A stretch of 64,000 nucleotides of DNA, from NCBI RefSeq assembly GCF_009796285.1, contig NZ_CP047020.1:1240001-1304000 (forward strand), in the 5' to 3' direction. The position numbers were made by a program, and so were the translations under genes. How positions within the stretch are numbered: the stretch's first letter is position 1; each line of letters opens with the position of its first letter. The stretch comes from Streptomyces broussonetiae (GTDB lineage Bacteria > Actinomycetota > Actinomycetes > Streptomycetales > Streptomycetaceae). This document shows positions 53,292-61,677 of this stretch, one piece after another. Below the pieces are notes generated by a model, which did not search any database, was not told where the DNA came from, and saw only the letters and a list, made by a program, of their open reading frames with translations.

Positions 53292-54458
53292 TCAGGCGTC
53301 GGGCGGCATGGAGCCCACGAGCCACATGGAGAAGAACTGCGAGCCGCCGCCGTAGGCGTGTCCGAGGACCTTCCGGGCGCCGTCCACCTGGTGCTCCCCG
53401 GCCTGGCCGCGGACCTGGAGCGCGGCCTCGGCGAAGCGGATCATCCCGGATGCGCCGATGGGGTTGGTGGACAGCACGCCGCCCGACATGTTGACGGGCA
53501 GGTCCCCGTCGAGTTCGGTCACCCCGGACTCGGTGAGCTTCCAGCCCTCTCCCTCCTCGGCGAAGCCGAGGTTCTCCAGCCACATGGGTTCGTACCACGA
53601 GAACGGCACGTACATCTCGACGGCGTCGATGTCCCGGCGCGGGTCGGCGATGCCGGCCTGCCGGTAGACGTCGGCGGCGCAGTCCTTGCCGGCCTGCGGG
53701 GAGACGAAGTCCTTGCCCGCGAACAGGGTCGGTTCGCTGCGCATCGCGCCGCCGAGCATCCAGGCGGGCGGCCGAGGCGCGCGGGCGGCTCCGGCGCGGT
53801 CGGTGAGGACCATGGCGCAGGCGCCGTCGGAGGAGGGGCAGGTCTCGGAGTACCGGATGGGGTCCCACAACATGGGCGAGGCCTGGACCTTCTCCAGCGT
53901 GATGTCGTGCTCGTGGAGATGGGCGCAGGGGTTCTTCAGGGCGTTGCGCCGGTCCTTGTAGGCGACGAGGGAGCCGATGGTGTCGGGGGCGCCGCTGCGC
54001 CGCATGTACGCGCGCACGTGCGGGGCGAAGAAGCCGCCCGCCCCGGCGAGCAGGGGCTGCTGGAAGGGGATGGGCAGGGACAGACCCCACATGGCGTTCG
54101 ACTCGGACTGTTTCTCGAAGGCGAGGGTGAGGACCGTGCCGTGGACACGGGCGGCGACCAGGCCCGCCGCGACGAGCGCGGTGGAGCCGCCGACGGAGCC
54201 GGCGGTGTGCACCCGGAGCATGGGCTTGCCGACCGCGCCGAGCGCGTCCGCGAGGTACAGCTCGGGCATCATCACGCCCTCGAAGAAGTCGGGCGCCTTG
54301 CCGATGACCACGGCGTCGATGTCGGCCCAGGTCAACTCGGCGTCGTCCAGGGCGCTTCGGGCCGCCTCGCGGACGAGTCCGGCGATCGACACGTCCCGGC
54401 GGGCGGCCACGTGCTTGGTCTGGCCGATGCCTGTGACGGCCACGGGCTCCTTGCTCAT
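53292..54458 (-). CDS. Thiolase-like lipid-transfer protein, Ltp3 type
   Basis: The 388-aa protein has the thiolase fold (start VAVTGIGQTKHVAARRDVS; DAELTWADIDAVVIG). The nucleophile Cys site reads HTAGSVGGST, with no Cys. The usual GHPxGASG His motif is NPIGASG, and the last Cys motif is also lost. It therefore cannot be a normal thiolase. It resembles the lipid-transfer (SCP2-thiolase-like) proteins of steroid degradation, whose relative Ltp2 is a retro-aldolase working with a DUF35 partner. Its ATG overlaps the stop of the second thiolase gene by 4 bases. It is the last gene of the run. Confidence 0.85.
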   Translation of the reverse strand: MSKEPVAVTGIGQTKHVAARRDVSIAGLVREAARSALDDAELTWADIDAVVIGKAPDFFEGVMMPELYLADALGAVGKPMLRVHTAGSVGGSTALVAAGLVAARVHGTVLTLAFEKQSESNAMWGLSLPIPFQQPLLAGAGGFFAPHVRAYMRRSGAPDTIGSLVAYKDRRNALKNPCAHLHEHDITLEKVQASPMLWDPIRYSETCPSSDGACAMVLTDRAGAARAPRPPAWMLGGAMRSEPTLFAGKDFVSPQAGKDCAADVYRQAGIADPRRDIDAVEMYVPFSWYEPMWLENLGFAEEGEGWKLTESGVTELDGDLPVNMSGGVLSTNPIGASGMIRFAEAALQVRGQAGEHQVDGARKVLGHAYGGGSQFFSMWLVGSMPPDA

Positions 54459-55525
54459 CGTGGATCCCCTTCGAGTACGGCGACCAGGTTCTGCTGGAGG
54501 CAGGGGCCGGAGGTGGCGTGGGCGAGGGCGCGGTCGGACGTACCGCGGTGGATGCGGGTGGCGGCCTCGCCGATGCGGATGAGTCCGGCGGCCATGACGG
54601 GGTTGGCGGCGAGCGCCCCGCCGGAGGGGTTGACGCGCACGTCGTCGCCGAGGCGCAGGGCCCTGCGCAGGATCACCTCCTGGGCGCTGAACGGGGCGTG
54701 CAACTCGGCCGTGTCCACGGGCCGTTCGAAGACGCCGGCCTTTTCGGCCGCCAGCCGGGCGGACGGCGAGTCGGTGAGGTCGCGGACGCCGAGGCCGTGC
54801 GCCTCTATGCGGTGGTCGATGCCCCGGATCCAGGCGGGCCGCGCGCACAGCTCCCGGGCCCGCTCCCCGGCCGCGAGGATCACGGCGGCGGCGCCGTCGC
54901 CGACGGGCGGGCAGTCGCCGGTGCGCAACGGCCGTACGACATAGTCGCCTTGCGGCTGCCGGCCCTTGAGCTGGGCGTGCGGGTTGGCTGCCGCGTCGGC
55001 CCGGCTGCGGGCGCCGACGGCCGCGAGGGCGGGCTCGTCGGTGTGGCCGGCATCTATGAGTGCCTGCGCCTGGAGGGCGGCCAGAGCTATGGAGTCGGGC
55101 CATAGGGGGGCGACGTAGTACGGGTCGAGCTGCCGGGTGAGTACGTCGCGCACGGAGCCGGGTGAGCACTTGCCGTAGGAGTACACGAGCGCGGTGTCGG
55201 CGTCGCCGGTGAGGAGCTTCGTCCAGGCCTCGTACAGGGCCCAGGCGCCGTCCATCTCGACGTGGGACTCGGAGACGGGCGGCCAGGCGCCGACGCCGTC
55301 CAGGGCCATGGTGAAGGAGAAGGCGCGGCCCGCGAGGTAGTCGCTGGAGCCGGAGCAGGTGAAGCCGATGTCGGCGGTCTTCAGGCCGGTCTGTGCGAGG
55401 ACGTCGTGGAGCACCGGCATGAGCATCTCGACCTCGGAGGACTCCGCGGTGGAGCGCCGGTGGTCGGTCTGGGCGAAGGCGACGACGGCGACGTCCCGGG
55501 CGGCGGGGGCTTCTTCGCTGGTCAC
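54455..55525 (-). CDS. Thiolase-like lipid-transfer protein, Ltp4 type
   Basis: The 356-aa protein is a second thiolase-fold member (DVAVVAFAQTDHRRSTAESS, GFTCSGSSDYLAGRAFSF). The nucleophile region reads ESHVEMDGAWALYEAW with no Cys, and the C-terminal motif is ANPVMAAG instead of HPxGASG. The start is GTG at 55523-55525, overlapping the DUF35 stop by 4 bases (GTGA); the gene also overlaps the next by 4 bases. The order DUF35, Ltp4, Ltp3 matches Rv3521-Rv3522-Rv3523 of M. tuberculosis as I recall it. The three products probably form one complex. Confidence 0.83.
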   Translation of the reverse strand: MTSEEAPAARDVAVVAFAQTDHRRSTAESSEVEMLMPVLHDVLAQTGLKTADIGFTCSGSSDYLAGRAFSFTMALDGVGAWPPVSESHVEMDGAWALYEAWTKLLTGDADTALVYSYGKCSPGSVRDVLTRQLDPYYVAPLWPDSIALAALQAQALIDAGHTDEPALAAVGARSRADAAANPHAQLKGRQPQGDYVVRPLRTGDCPPVGDGAAAVILAAGERARELCARPAWIRGIDHRIEAHGLGVRDLTDSPSARLAAEKAGVFERPVDTAELHAPFSAQEVILRRALRLGDDVRVNPSGGALAANPVMAAGLIRIGEAATRIHRGTSDRALAHATSGPCLQQNLVAVLEGDPR

Positions 55526-56463
55526 AGCAGCTCCTTGTACGTCTCGTAGTCCGCGTCGGGCTCGCCGGTGGGCCGGTAGTGGTCGGGGAAGCGGGCTCCT
55601 TCGGTCCATACCGGCTCGACGCGCAGTCCCATGCGCACCTGGTCGTACGGGATGCCGCCGATCCGGGCGTGCAGAGCGAGGTCGGCGCCGTCGAGCGCGA
55701 TGTGCGCGTAGACGTACGGGACCTCGATGTCGAGGTTCTTCGCCTTGATGTTGACGATGCAGAAGGTGGTCACTGTGCCCCGAGGACCTACTTCGACCTG
55801 TTCTGCTGTGGCCAAGCCACATGTGGGGCACGCACCCCTGGGCGGGACGTACACCTTGCGGCAGGAGGGGCAGCGTTCGCCGACGGTCCGCTGTTGGGAG
55901 AGGGCATGGATGTAGGCGGACTGGGCGCGGCCGGGAGAGTAGGTGTAGTCGAGGCGGGCGGGTGCGACGATCCCGGTGAGGGGGGCCGCGAACTCTCCCG
56001 TGTGGTCTCCCGGTTGTGCGGCCGGTCCGTCGTACGGCTCGAAGCAGGCGATGTCGGTGATGGCGCCGGTGCGCTCCCCTGCCCAGCGGATCCGCACCCG
56101 CATGCCGGTGTGCACGGCGTCGGGGCCGGGGGCGTCGAGGGCGTGCAGCAGGGCGGTGTCGGCGCCGTCGAGCCGGACCAGGACCCAGGCGAAGGGGGCG
56201 TCGAGGGGCTGGCCACGGCGGGGTTCGTGGTTCCAGGCCCAGGTGGTGACAGTGCCCGTGGGGGCGACCTCCACCAGGTCGCGGATCTCCTCGGCGGTGA
56301 CCGGGTCGTACTCGACGGGCGGCACCAGGGTGCGTCCGTCGCCGGTCCGCACACCGAGCACGACGCGTTCGCGCAGGCCAGTGAGGAAGGCGCTCTGGAC
56401 GGGTCCGAGGGAGCGGGTGAAGGGGAACTCGACGACGAGGGGCGCTTGCAGGACTTCGGGCAT
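55522..56463 (-). CDS. Tandem DUF35 (Zn-ribbon/OB-fold) protein
   Basis: The 313-aa protein consists of two DUF35 units. The first (about 5-140) has an OB fold (TGTVTTWAWNHEP) but no zinc Cys residues. The second (about 175-290) has a complete zinc ribbon, CPSC and CPTC (about 199-218), and an OB fold (RGTVTTFCIVN). DUF35 proteins bind acyl-CoA and partner with thiolase-like proteins (as in ChsH2-Ltp2). The length and tandem form fit Rv3521. It lies 22 bases after the enoyl-CoA hydratase gene and is coupled to the Ltp4-like gene by overlap. Confidence 0.85.
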   Translation of the reverse strand: MPEVLQAPLVVEFPFTRSLGPVQSAFLTGLRERVVLGVRTGDGRTLVPPVEYDPVTAEEIRDLVEVAPTGTVTTWAWNHEPRRGQPLDAPFAWVLVRLDGADTALLHALDAPGPDAVHTGMRVRIRWAGERTGAITDIACFEPYDGPAAQPGDHTGEFAAPLTGIVAPARLDYTYSPGRAQSAYIHALSQQRTVGERCPSCRKVYVPPRGACPTCGLATAEQVEVGPRGTVTTFCIVNIKAKNLDIEVPYVYAHIALDGADLALHARIGGIPYDQVRMGLRVEPVWTEGARFPDHYRPTGEPDADYETYKELL

Positions 56464-56485
56464 CCTTGGGGACTCCTTCGGCGGT

Positions 56486-57286
56486 TCAGGCGCGCTTGTA
56501 GACGGGGGGCCGTTTCTCGGCGAAGGCGCGGGCGCCCTCCTTGGCGTCGGCGGTGTCGAAGACCGGCCAGCCGCGGGCGAGTTCGGCCTCGAGACCGTCG
56601 GTCTCCGTCAGCTCGGCGGTCTCGTACACCGACGCCTTGACGGCCTCGACGGCGAGCGGGCCGCAGGCGTTGATCCGCTCGGCGATCTCCAGGGCCGCCT
56701 CCAGCGCGGTGCCGTCGGGGACGACATGACCGATCAGGCCGATACGGGCAGCCTCCTCGGCGCTGTACGGCCGTGCGGTGAGCAGCATCTCCAGGGCGTG
56801 GGTGCGCGGGATCTGGCGCTGGAGCCGGACGGTGGAACCGCCGATCGGGAAGAGCCCGCGGCGGACCTCGAACAGGCCGAAGGTCGCGGACTCGCCGGCG
56901 ACCCGGATGTCGGTGCCCTGGAGGATCTCGGTACCGCCCGCCACGCAGTACCCCTCGATGGCGGCGATCACCGGTTTGCGGGGCCGGTGGTGACGCAGCA
57001 TCGCCTTCCAGTGCAGATCGGGGTCGGCCTTGAGCCGGTCGCGGTAGTGCTCGCCCTGCATGCCGTTGCCGGCGAGCGCCTTCAGGTCCATGCCGGCGCA
57101 GAAGGAGCCGCCGGACCCGGTGAGCACGATCGAGCGGATCGCGTCGTCCGCGTCGGCCTCGAGCCAGCCGTCGTACAGGCCGACGAGCATCGGAAGCGAG
57201 AGCGCGTTCCTGGCGTCGGGCCGGTTGAGTGTGAGCACCAGTGTGGCGCCCTCGCGCCGCACGGTGAGGTGTTCCGTCCCGCCCAT
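56486..57286 (-). CDS. Enoyl-CoA hydratase/isomerase, EchA19-like
   Basis: The 266-aa crotonase-fold protein has the first oxyanion-hole block SFCAGMDLKAL (about residue 63) and the second, EGYCVAGGTEILQGTDIRVA (about 112-131), followed by FGLFEVRRGLFPIGGSTVRL. The conserved pattern and neighbours fit EchA19 of mycobacteria, which hydrates a steroid enoyl-CoA during side-chain degradation. Start at 57286 gives MGGTEHL with GGGGAGA 9 bases upstream. A candidate KstR box lies 26 bases upstream of the start. It heads the run echA, DUF35, ltp4, ltp3. Confidence 0.87.
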   Translation of the reverse strand: MGGTEHLTVRREGATLVLTLNRPDARNALSLPMLVGLYDGWLEADADDAIRSIVLTGSGGSFCAGMDLKALAGNGMQGEHYRDRLKADPDLHWKAMLRHHRPRKPVIAAIEGYCVAGGTEILQGTDIRVAGESATFGLFEVRRGLFPIGGSTVRLQRQIPRTHALEMLLTARPYSAEEAARIGLIGHVVPDGTALEAALEIAERINACGPLAVEAVKASVYETAELTETDGLEAELARGWPVFDTADAKEGARAFAEKRPPVYKRA

Positions 57287-57311
57287 GGACTTGTCTCCCC
57301 TCGGTGAGAAC

Positions 57312-57325
57312 GAGAACAGGTTGCA
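57312..57325. promoter_or_regulatory. Candidate KstR operator in the echA-fadD divergent promoter
   Basis: GAGAACAGGTTGCA fits the KstR consensus TnnAACnnGTTnnA at every fixed position but the first. It lies between the divergent EchA19-like and FadD19-like genes, close to the echA start. KstR is the TetR-family repressor of cholesterol catabolism in actinobacteria. Confidence 0.55.
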
Positions 57326-57352
57326 GGAGGCGGGGAGGCACTTCAAGGGTTT

Positions 57353-57369
57353 TCTGACAGACAGTCAGA
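57353..57369. promoter_or_regulatory. TetR-type palindrome in the same divergent promoter
   Basis: Perfect 6-base arms TCTGAC and GTCAGA around AGACA, 28 bases right of the KstR-like box, in the most AT-rich part of the gap. It may be a second operator, perhaps for another TetR-family regulator encoded elsewhere. Confidence 0.5.
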
Positions 57370-57476
57370 TTTATTGGTGCGGGCCCTTCACAGTTGCGGC
57401 GCCCTTTGCTCTGATGACCGGCGAAGCGACGGTTCTCACCTTTCTCCGTCGGGGCTGTTCGGGGTCAGGAGGCGCG

Positions 57477-59165
57477 GTGGAGTACAACCTTGCCGATCTG
57501 TTCGAGTCGGTCGTCGACGTGGCCTCGGACCGGGAGGCCCTCGTCCACCTCGACCATCCCGGCACCGGCGCGGAACGCCGCCTGACCTACGCGGAGCTGG
57601 ACGCGGCCGCCAACCGCATCGCACATCACCTGATCGACAGCGGCATCCGCCCCGGGGAGCATCTGGGCCTGCACCTGTACAACGGCGTCGAGTACCTCCA
57701 GACGGTGCTGGCCTGCCTCAAGGCGCGCATTGTTCCGGTCAACGTCAACTACCGCTATGTCGAAGAGGAGTTGGTGTACCTCTACCGGGATGCGGACCTG
57801 GTGGCACTGGTCTTCGACGCGGAGTTCGCGGACCGGGTGGCGGGCGCGCTGCCGCGGACGCCGGGGCTGCGGCACCTGCTGTGCGTGGGGCCGGGGACGC
57901 CCGGCGGGCCGGGGACGGGGCCGGGCACAGGGACGGGTGTGGCCACAGGGCCGGGTACGGCGACGGGTGCGGCCGGGGTGCCGGGCGCGGTTGCGTTCGC
58001 GGACGCGGAGGCCGCAGGGTCACCCGAGCGGGGCTTTCCCGCGCGCTCCGGGGACGACCAGTTCATCATCTACACCGGCGGCACGACCGGCATGCCCAAG
58101 GGTGTGATGTGGCGTCAGGAGGACCTGTTCTTCGCGGGGCTGGGCGGCGGCGCACCGACCGGGGAGCCGGTGAGGACACCGGAGGAGCTGGCCGAGCGGG
58201 TCGCGGCCGGCGGCACCGGGATCACCTTCTTCCCCACTCCCCCGCTGATGCACGGCACCTCGACGCTGACCGCGTTCATCGGTTTCAACTTCGGCCAACG
58301 TGTCGTCCTGCACCGCAAGTTCGTGCCCGAGGAGGTACTGCGGACCATCGAGAAGGAGAAGGTCACCAGCGTGTCGCTGGTCGGCGACGCGATGCTCCGG
58401 CCGCTGATCGACGCGCTGAGCGGGCCGCTGAAGGGTACCGACTGCTCGGCCCTGTTCAGCGTCTCCTCGTCCGGCGCGATCATGTCGGAGACGGTGCGCC
58501 GGCAGTTTCGCGAACTGGTCCCTAACGCCATGCTGCTGAACAACTTCGGCTCCTCGGAGTCCGGCTTCAACGGCACGGCGACCGAGGACTCCGGGCCCGA
58601 GCGCGGCTTCCGGATCCGGGTCAACTCCCGTACTCGGGTAGTGGATCCGGCCACCCACGAACCGGTCACGGCGGGCGAGGTCGGCCGCGTCGCCCAGTGC
58701 GGCCATGTGCCGCTCGGCTACTACAACGACCCGCGCAAGACGGCGGAGACCTTCTTCACCAGGGACGGCGAGCGCTGGGTGCTGCTCGGCGACATGGCGA
58801 CCGTCGACGCGGACGGCGTGGTCACGGTCCTCGGCCGCGGATCGCAGTGCATCAACACCGGGGGCGAGAAGGTCTACCCCGAAGAGGTCGAGCAGGCGCT
58901 CAAGGCGCATCCGGACGTGTACGACGCGCTCGTCGCCGGGGTGCCCGACGCGACATGGGGCAACCATGTGGCGGCCGTGGTGCAACTGCGCGAGGGAGCC
59001 GCGCGGCCGTCCCTCGCCGACATCCAGGGCCACTGCCGTACCCGGCTGGCCGGCTACAAGATCCCCCGCCAGCTGGTGATCACGGAGTCCGTCCGGCGCT
59101 CCCCGAGCGGCAAGGCCGACTACCGGTGGGCCCGCGAGGTGGCGGTGGCGGCGGACCGGCCGTAG
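57477..59165 (+). CDS. Acyl-CoA synthetase, FadD19-like
   Basis: The 562-aa adenylate-forming enzyme has the ATP loop IYTGGTTGMPKGVMW (about residue 200), NNFGSSESGF (A5 region), the LGDMATVDADG A8 region and the C-terminal Lys in SPSGKADYRW. The order and sequence style fit FadD19, which activates C24-branched steroid side chains. Residues about 138-170 form a Gly/Pro/Thr/Ala repeat (GPGTGPGTGTG) not expected in the family; it corresponds to slipped GC-rich DNA at about 57889-57985 and lies in a surface loop. Start is GTG at 57477 after AGGAGG. Confidence 0.88.
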   Translation: MEYNLADLFESVVDVASDREALVHLDHPGTGAERRLTYAELDAAANRIAHHLIDSGIRPGEHLGLHLYNGVEYLQTVLACLKARIVPVNVNYRYVEEELVYLYRDADLVALVFDAEFADRVAGALPRTPGLRHLLCVGPGTPGGPGTGPGTGTGVATGPGTATGAAGVPGAVAFADAEAAGSPERGFPARSGDDQFIIYTGGTTGMPKGVMWRQEDLFFAGLGGGAPTGEPVRTPEELAERVAAGGTGITFFPTPPLMHGTSTLTAFIGFNFGQRVVLHRKFVPEEVLRTIEKEKVTSVSLVGDAMLRPLIDALSGPLKGTDCSALFSVSSSGAIMSETVRRQFRELVPNAMLLNNFGSSESGFNGTATEDSGPERGFRIRVNSRTRVVDPATHEPVTAGEVGRVAQCGHVPLGYYNDPRKTAETFFTRDGERWVLLGDMATVDADGVVTVLGRGSQCINTGGEKVYPEEVEQALKAHPDVYDALVAGVPDATWGNHVAAVVQLREGAARPSLADIQGHCRTRLAGYKIPRQLVITESVRRSPSGKADYRWAREVAVAADRP

Positions 59166-59328
59166 GCCGTGGCTGCGGGGTGTCCCGCCGCCTCGACCGC
59201 ACCGGAGGATTACCCTGTGTCAACGCCCGACGCCATTTCATTACCAGGAGTGATCGTCGGTCGTACGAGTGATGCCGGTCCCGGTCCCGCCCGCGCCGGC
59301 ACCCGGCCCCGTGCGGAAGGACCTCCAG

Positions 59329-61002
59329 GTGTCGCACCCCACGCCTCGTCGATGGTTCGCGTGGTGCCGTCGGCACACCCGGATCGGGCGCGGGGTGTCC
59401 TTCGGCACGACCGTCCTCGCCGCCGTCCTCGTGCTGGGCGCGCTGCTGCTGCCGGACCGGCCCGACCATCTCGACCCGGCCGCGTTCGTCCGGCTTCCGG
59501 CCGAGGGCATCGTGCTCGCGGCACTGCTCCTGGTGCTGCCGTACCGGGCCCGGCGGGCCGTGGCGGTGGCGGCCGGTGTGCTCATCGGGCTGCTCATCCT
59601 CCTCAAATGCCTCGACATCGGCTTCTACTCGGTGCTGTTCCGCCCCTTCGACCTGGTGCTGGACTGGGGCCTGCTCGGCAACGCGGCGGACTATCTGCGC
59701 GAGACGTCGGGCCGGGCCGGTGAGCTGGCCGCCATCGCCGGTGCCGTACTGCTCGGGGTCGCGGTCCTCGTCCTGACCACGGGCGCCACGGTCCGGCTGG
59801 CCGCACTGCTGGTCCGCCACCGCACCCGGTCGGTCCACGGGATCCTGCTGCTGGGCACCGCGTGGGGCACCTGCGTCGTGCTCGGCCTGCACAGCGCCGG
59901 CCGGCCCGTCGCCGCCACGCTCGACGCCGACCTGCTCGGCGACCACGCCCGCCAGGTCCGCACGTCACTCGCCGACGCCCGCCTCTTCGGGCAGCAGGCC
60001 GCCGTCGACGCCTTCGCCCGCACCCCGCCGGGCCGGCTGCTCACCGCACTGCGCGGCAAGGACGTGCTGTTCACCTTCGTCGAGAGCTACGGCCGTTCGG
60101 CGATCGAGGACCCGGCGATGGCCCCGCGCATCGACGCGGTCCTCAAGGAGAGCACGGCGGCCGTCCGGGCGGCCGGGTTCGAGGCGCGCAGCGGCTGGCT
60201 GCGCTCGCCGGTGACGGGCGGCGGCAGCTGGCTGGCCCACTCGACCTTTCTGTCCGGCCTGTGGATCAGCAACCAGCAGCGGTTCCGCAGCCTCACCTCC
60301 AGCGACCGCACCACCCTCACCGGCGCCTTCCGCAGGACGGGTGCCTGGCGCACGGTCGGTGTCGTGCCGGGTGTGCTGGCGGCCTGGCCGGAGGGCCGGT
60401 TCTTCGGCCTGGACCACATCTACGACGGCCGTCATCTCGGTTACCACGGCCCTGACTTCGGCTGGTCGCAGGTGCCGGACCAGTTCACCCTGGACGCCTT
60501 CCGGGACAAGGAGTTCGCACGGCGGGGCCGCGGCCCGCTGATGGCGGAGATCATCCTCACCTCCAGCCACTATCCCTGGGCGCCGGTACCGCGCCTGGTC
60601 GACTGGGCGAAACTGGGCGACGGCTCGGTGTTCCAGCCGATCAGGCGCGCCGGCAGGTCCCAGGAGGAGGTCTGGAGCAGTCCGGAGAGCGTGCGCGCCG
60701 AGTACCGCAGCTCCATCGAGTACTCACTGCACAGCCTCGTCGGGTTCCTGCAGCGCTACGGCGACAGGAACACGGTCCTGGTCTTCCTGGGCGACCACCA
60801 GCCGGTGCCGACGGTCACCGGGAACAGCCCCCGCAAGGACGTGCCGGTCAGCATCGTCGCCTACGACCCCGAGGTGCTGGACCGCATCTCCGGCTGGGGC
60901 TGGACGCGGGGGCTGAAGCCCGCCGCCGACGCCCCCGTGTGGCCCATGGACAGCTTCCGTGACCGCTTCCTCAAGGCGTACGGGCCCCGGCCCGGCCGGT
61001 GA
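59329..61002 (+). CDS. Membrane-anchored sulfatase/phosphoglycerol-transferase-like protein
   Basis: The 557-aa protein has an N-terminal membrane part with about five helices (from GVSFGTTVLAAVLVLGALLL to GILLLGTAWGTCVVLGL, residues about 20-210) and an extracellular sulfatase-fold domain. The nucleophile/metal region is DVLFTFVESYGRSAI (about residue 245), followed by GGGSWLAHSTFLSG and the metal-binding FLGDHQPVPT (about 486). The layout is like LtaS/OpgB-type enzymes that move phosphoglycerol units onto envelope glycopolymers. Start GTG 59329 is favoured by GGAAGGA 7 bases upstream; GTG 59269 and ATG 59272 are alternatives. Confidence 0.82.
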   Translation: MSHPTPRRWFAWCRRHTRIGRGVSFGTTVLAAVLVLGALLLPDRPDHLDPAAFVRLPAEGIVLAALLLVLPYRARRAVAVAAGVLIGLLILLKCLDIGFYSVLFRPFDLVLDWGLLGNAADYLRETSGRAGELAAIAGAVLLGVAVLVLTTGATVRLAALLVRHRTRSVHGILLLGTAWGTCVVLGLHSAGRPVAATLDADLLGDHARQVRTSLADARLFGQQAAVDAFARTPPGRLLTALRGKDVLFTFVESYGRSAIEDPAMAPRIDAVLKESTAAVRAAGFEARSGWLRSPVTGGGSWLAHSTFLSGLWISNQQRFRSLTSSDRTTLTGAFRRTGAWRTVGVVPGVLAAWPEGRFFGLDHIYDGRHLGYHGPDFGWSQVPDQFTLDAFRDKEFARRGRGPLMAEIILTSSHYPWAPVPRLVDWAKLGDGSVFQPIRRAGRSQEEVWSSPESVRAEYRSSIEYSLHSLVGFLQRYGDRNTVLVFLGDHQPVPTVTGNSPRKDVPVSIVAYDPEVLDRISGWGWTRGLKPAADAPVWPMDSFRDRFLKAYGPRPGR

Positions 61003-61032
61003 CGGACCTCGCGCGGACGCGGCTCCCGGTCC

Positions 61033-61639
61033 TCAGCGCCCGAGGAACTCCTCCGGTGTTGGCATAGCGATCCGGCCCATGCGGTCCCGCCACACAGGAT
61101 CGGGGGCGTTGCACTGCTCGTCGGTGGCCCGCACCATCGCCCGGCCGAACGGCAACTCTCCCACGGGCCGCGGGGCGGGGACCCGGGGCGGGTCGCGCGG
61201 CACCGGTGCGCAGACGTCCTCGAGCACCGGACGTCGTACGACCCCGGGGTGGCGCTGCGCCGGCAGACAGGCGACGAGGCCGCCCGGCGATCGGCCCACC
61301 CCATCGACCCGGGCGAGGCCCGGGGCGGCCGGCAGGGCGCGTACGTCGTCCGGCATCGCCTCCCGCGCGTACTGCCCCGGCCACCTGCTGCGTCCGTGGC
61401 CGCGCCGGTCGGGGGCGTACACGCGGCGCGGCACCGGTGGCGCGGGGGCCGTTCGGCGATCGGGGTCGGGCCGGCGCCGACGGCGCCCCGGTAGTGCAGC
61501 AGCAGGACGGCGGGGCGCCGGCCGGGGCCGGGCCCCGGCCCCGGCCCCGGCTCCGGCTTCGGCTTCGGCTTCGGCTTCGGCTTCGGCAGGCCAGGGTGTT
61601 GCCGTTCGCCTCGGTGGTGTGCGGCCGCGCGGTGTCCAT
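61033..61639 (-). pseudogene. Decayed alpha/beta hydrolase gene
   Basis: From an ATG at 61637-61639 the frame starts MDTARPHTTEANGNTLA, the usual first strand of an alpha/beta hydrolase. It then runs into a hexanucleotide repeat (61531-61584). Beyond it, a different frame continues with PAVLLLHYRGAVGAGP (oxyanion loop, LHG altered to LHY) and yet another with VYAPDRRGHGRSRWPGQY. The nucleophile elbow reads GVGRSPGGLV instead of GHSMGG. The protein ends at GRIAMPTPEEF, before the Asp and His of the catalytic triad. Several frameshifts and missing triad residues make it non-functional. Confidence 0.75.
61531..61584. repeat. Hexanucleotide tandem repeat (nine units)
   Basis: Three units of GGCCCC, one GGCTCC and five GGCTTC follow each other without interruption from 61531 to 61584. 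On the minus strand this encodes alternating Pro-Lys/Glu/Gly or Ser/Gly-Arg depending on frame. It sits inside the decayed hydrolase gene, between its first strand and its oxyanion loop, and looks like a recent slippage expansion. Confidence 0.9.
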
Positions 61640-61677
61640 GCCGGGCACGCCGGCCGGGCGGCCGGGGCGGGGGCCGA

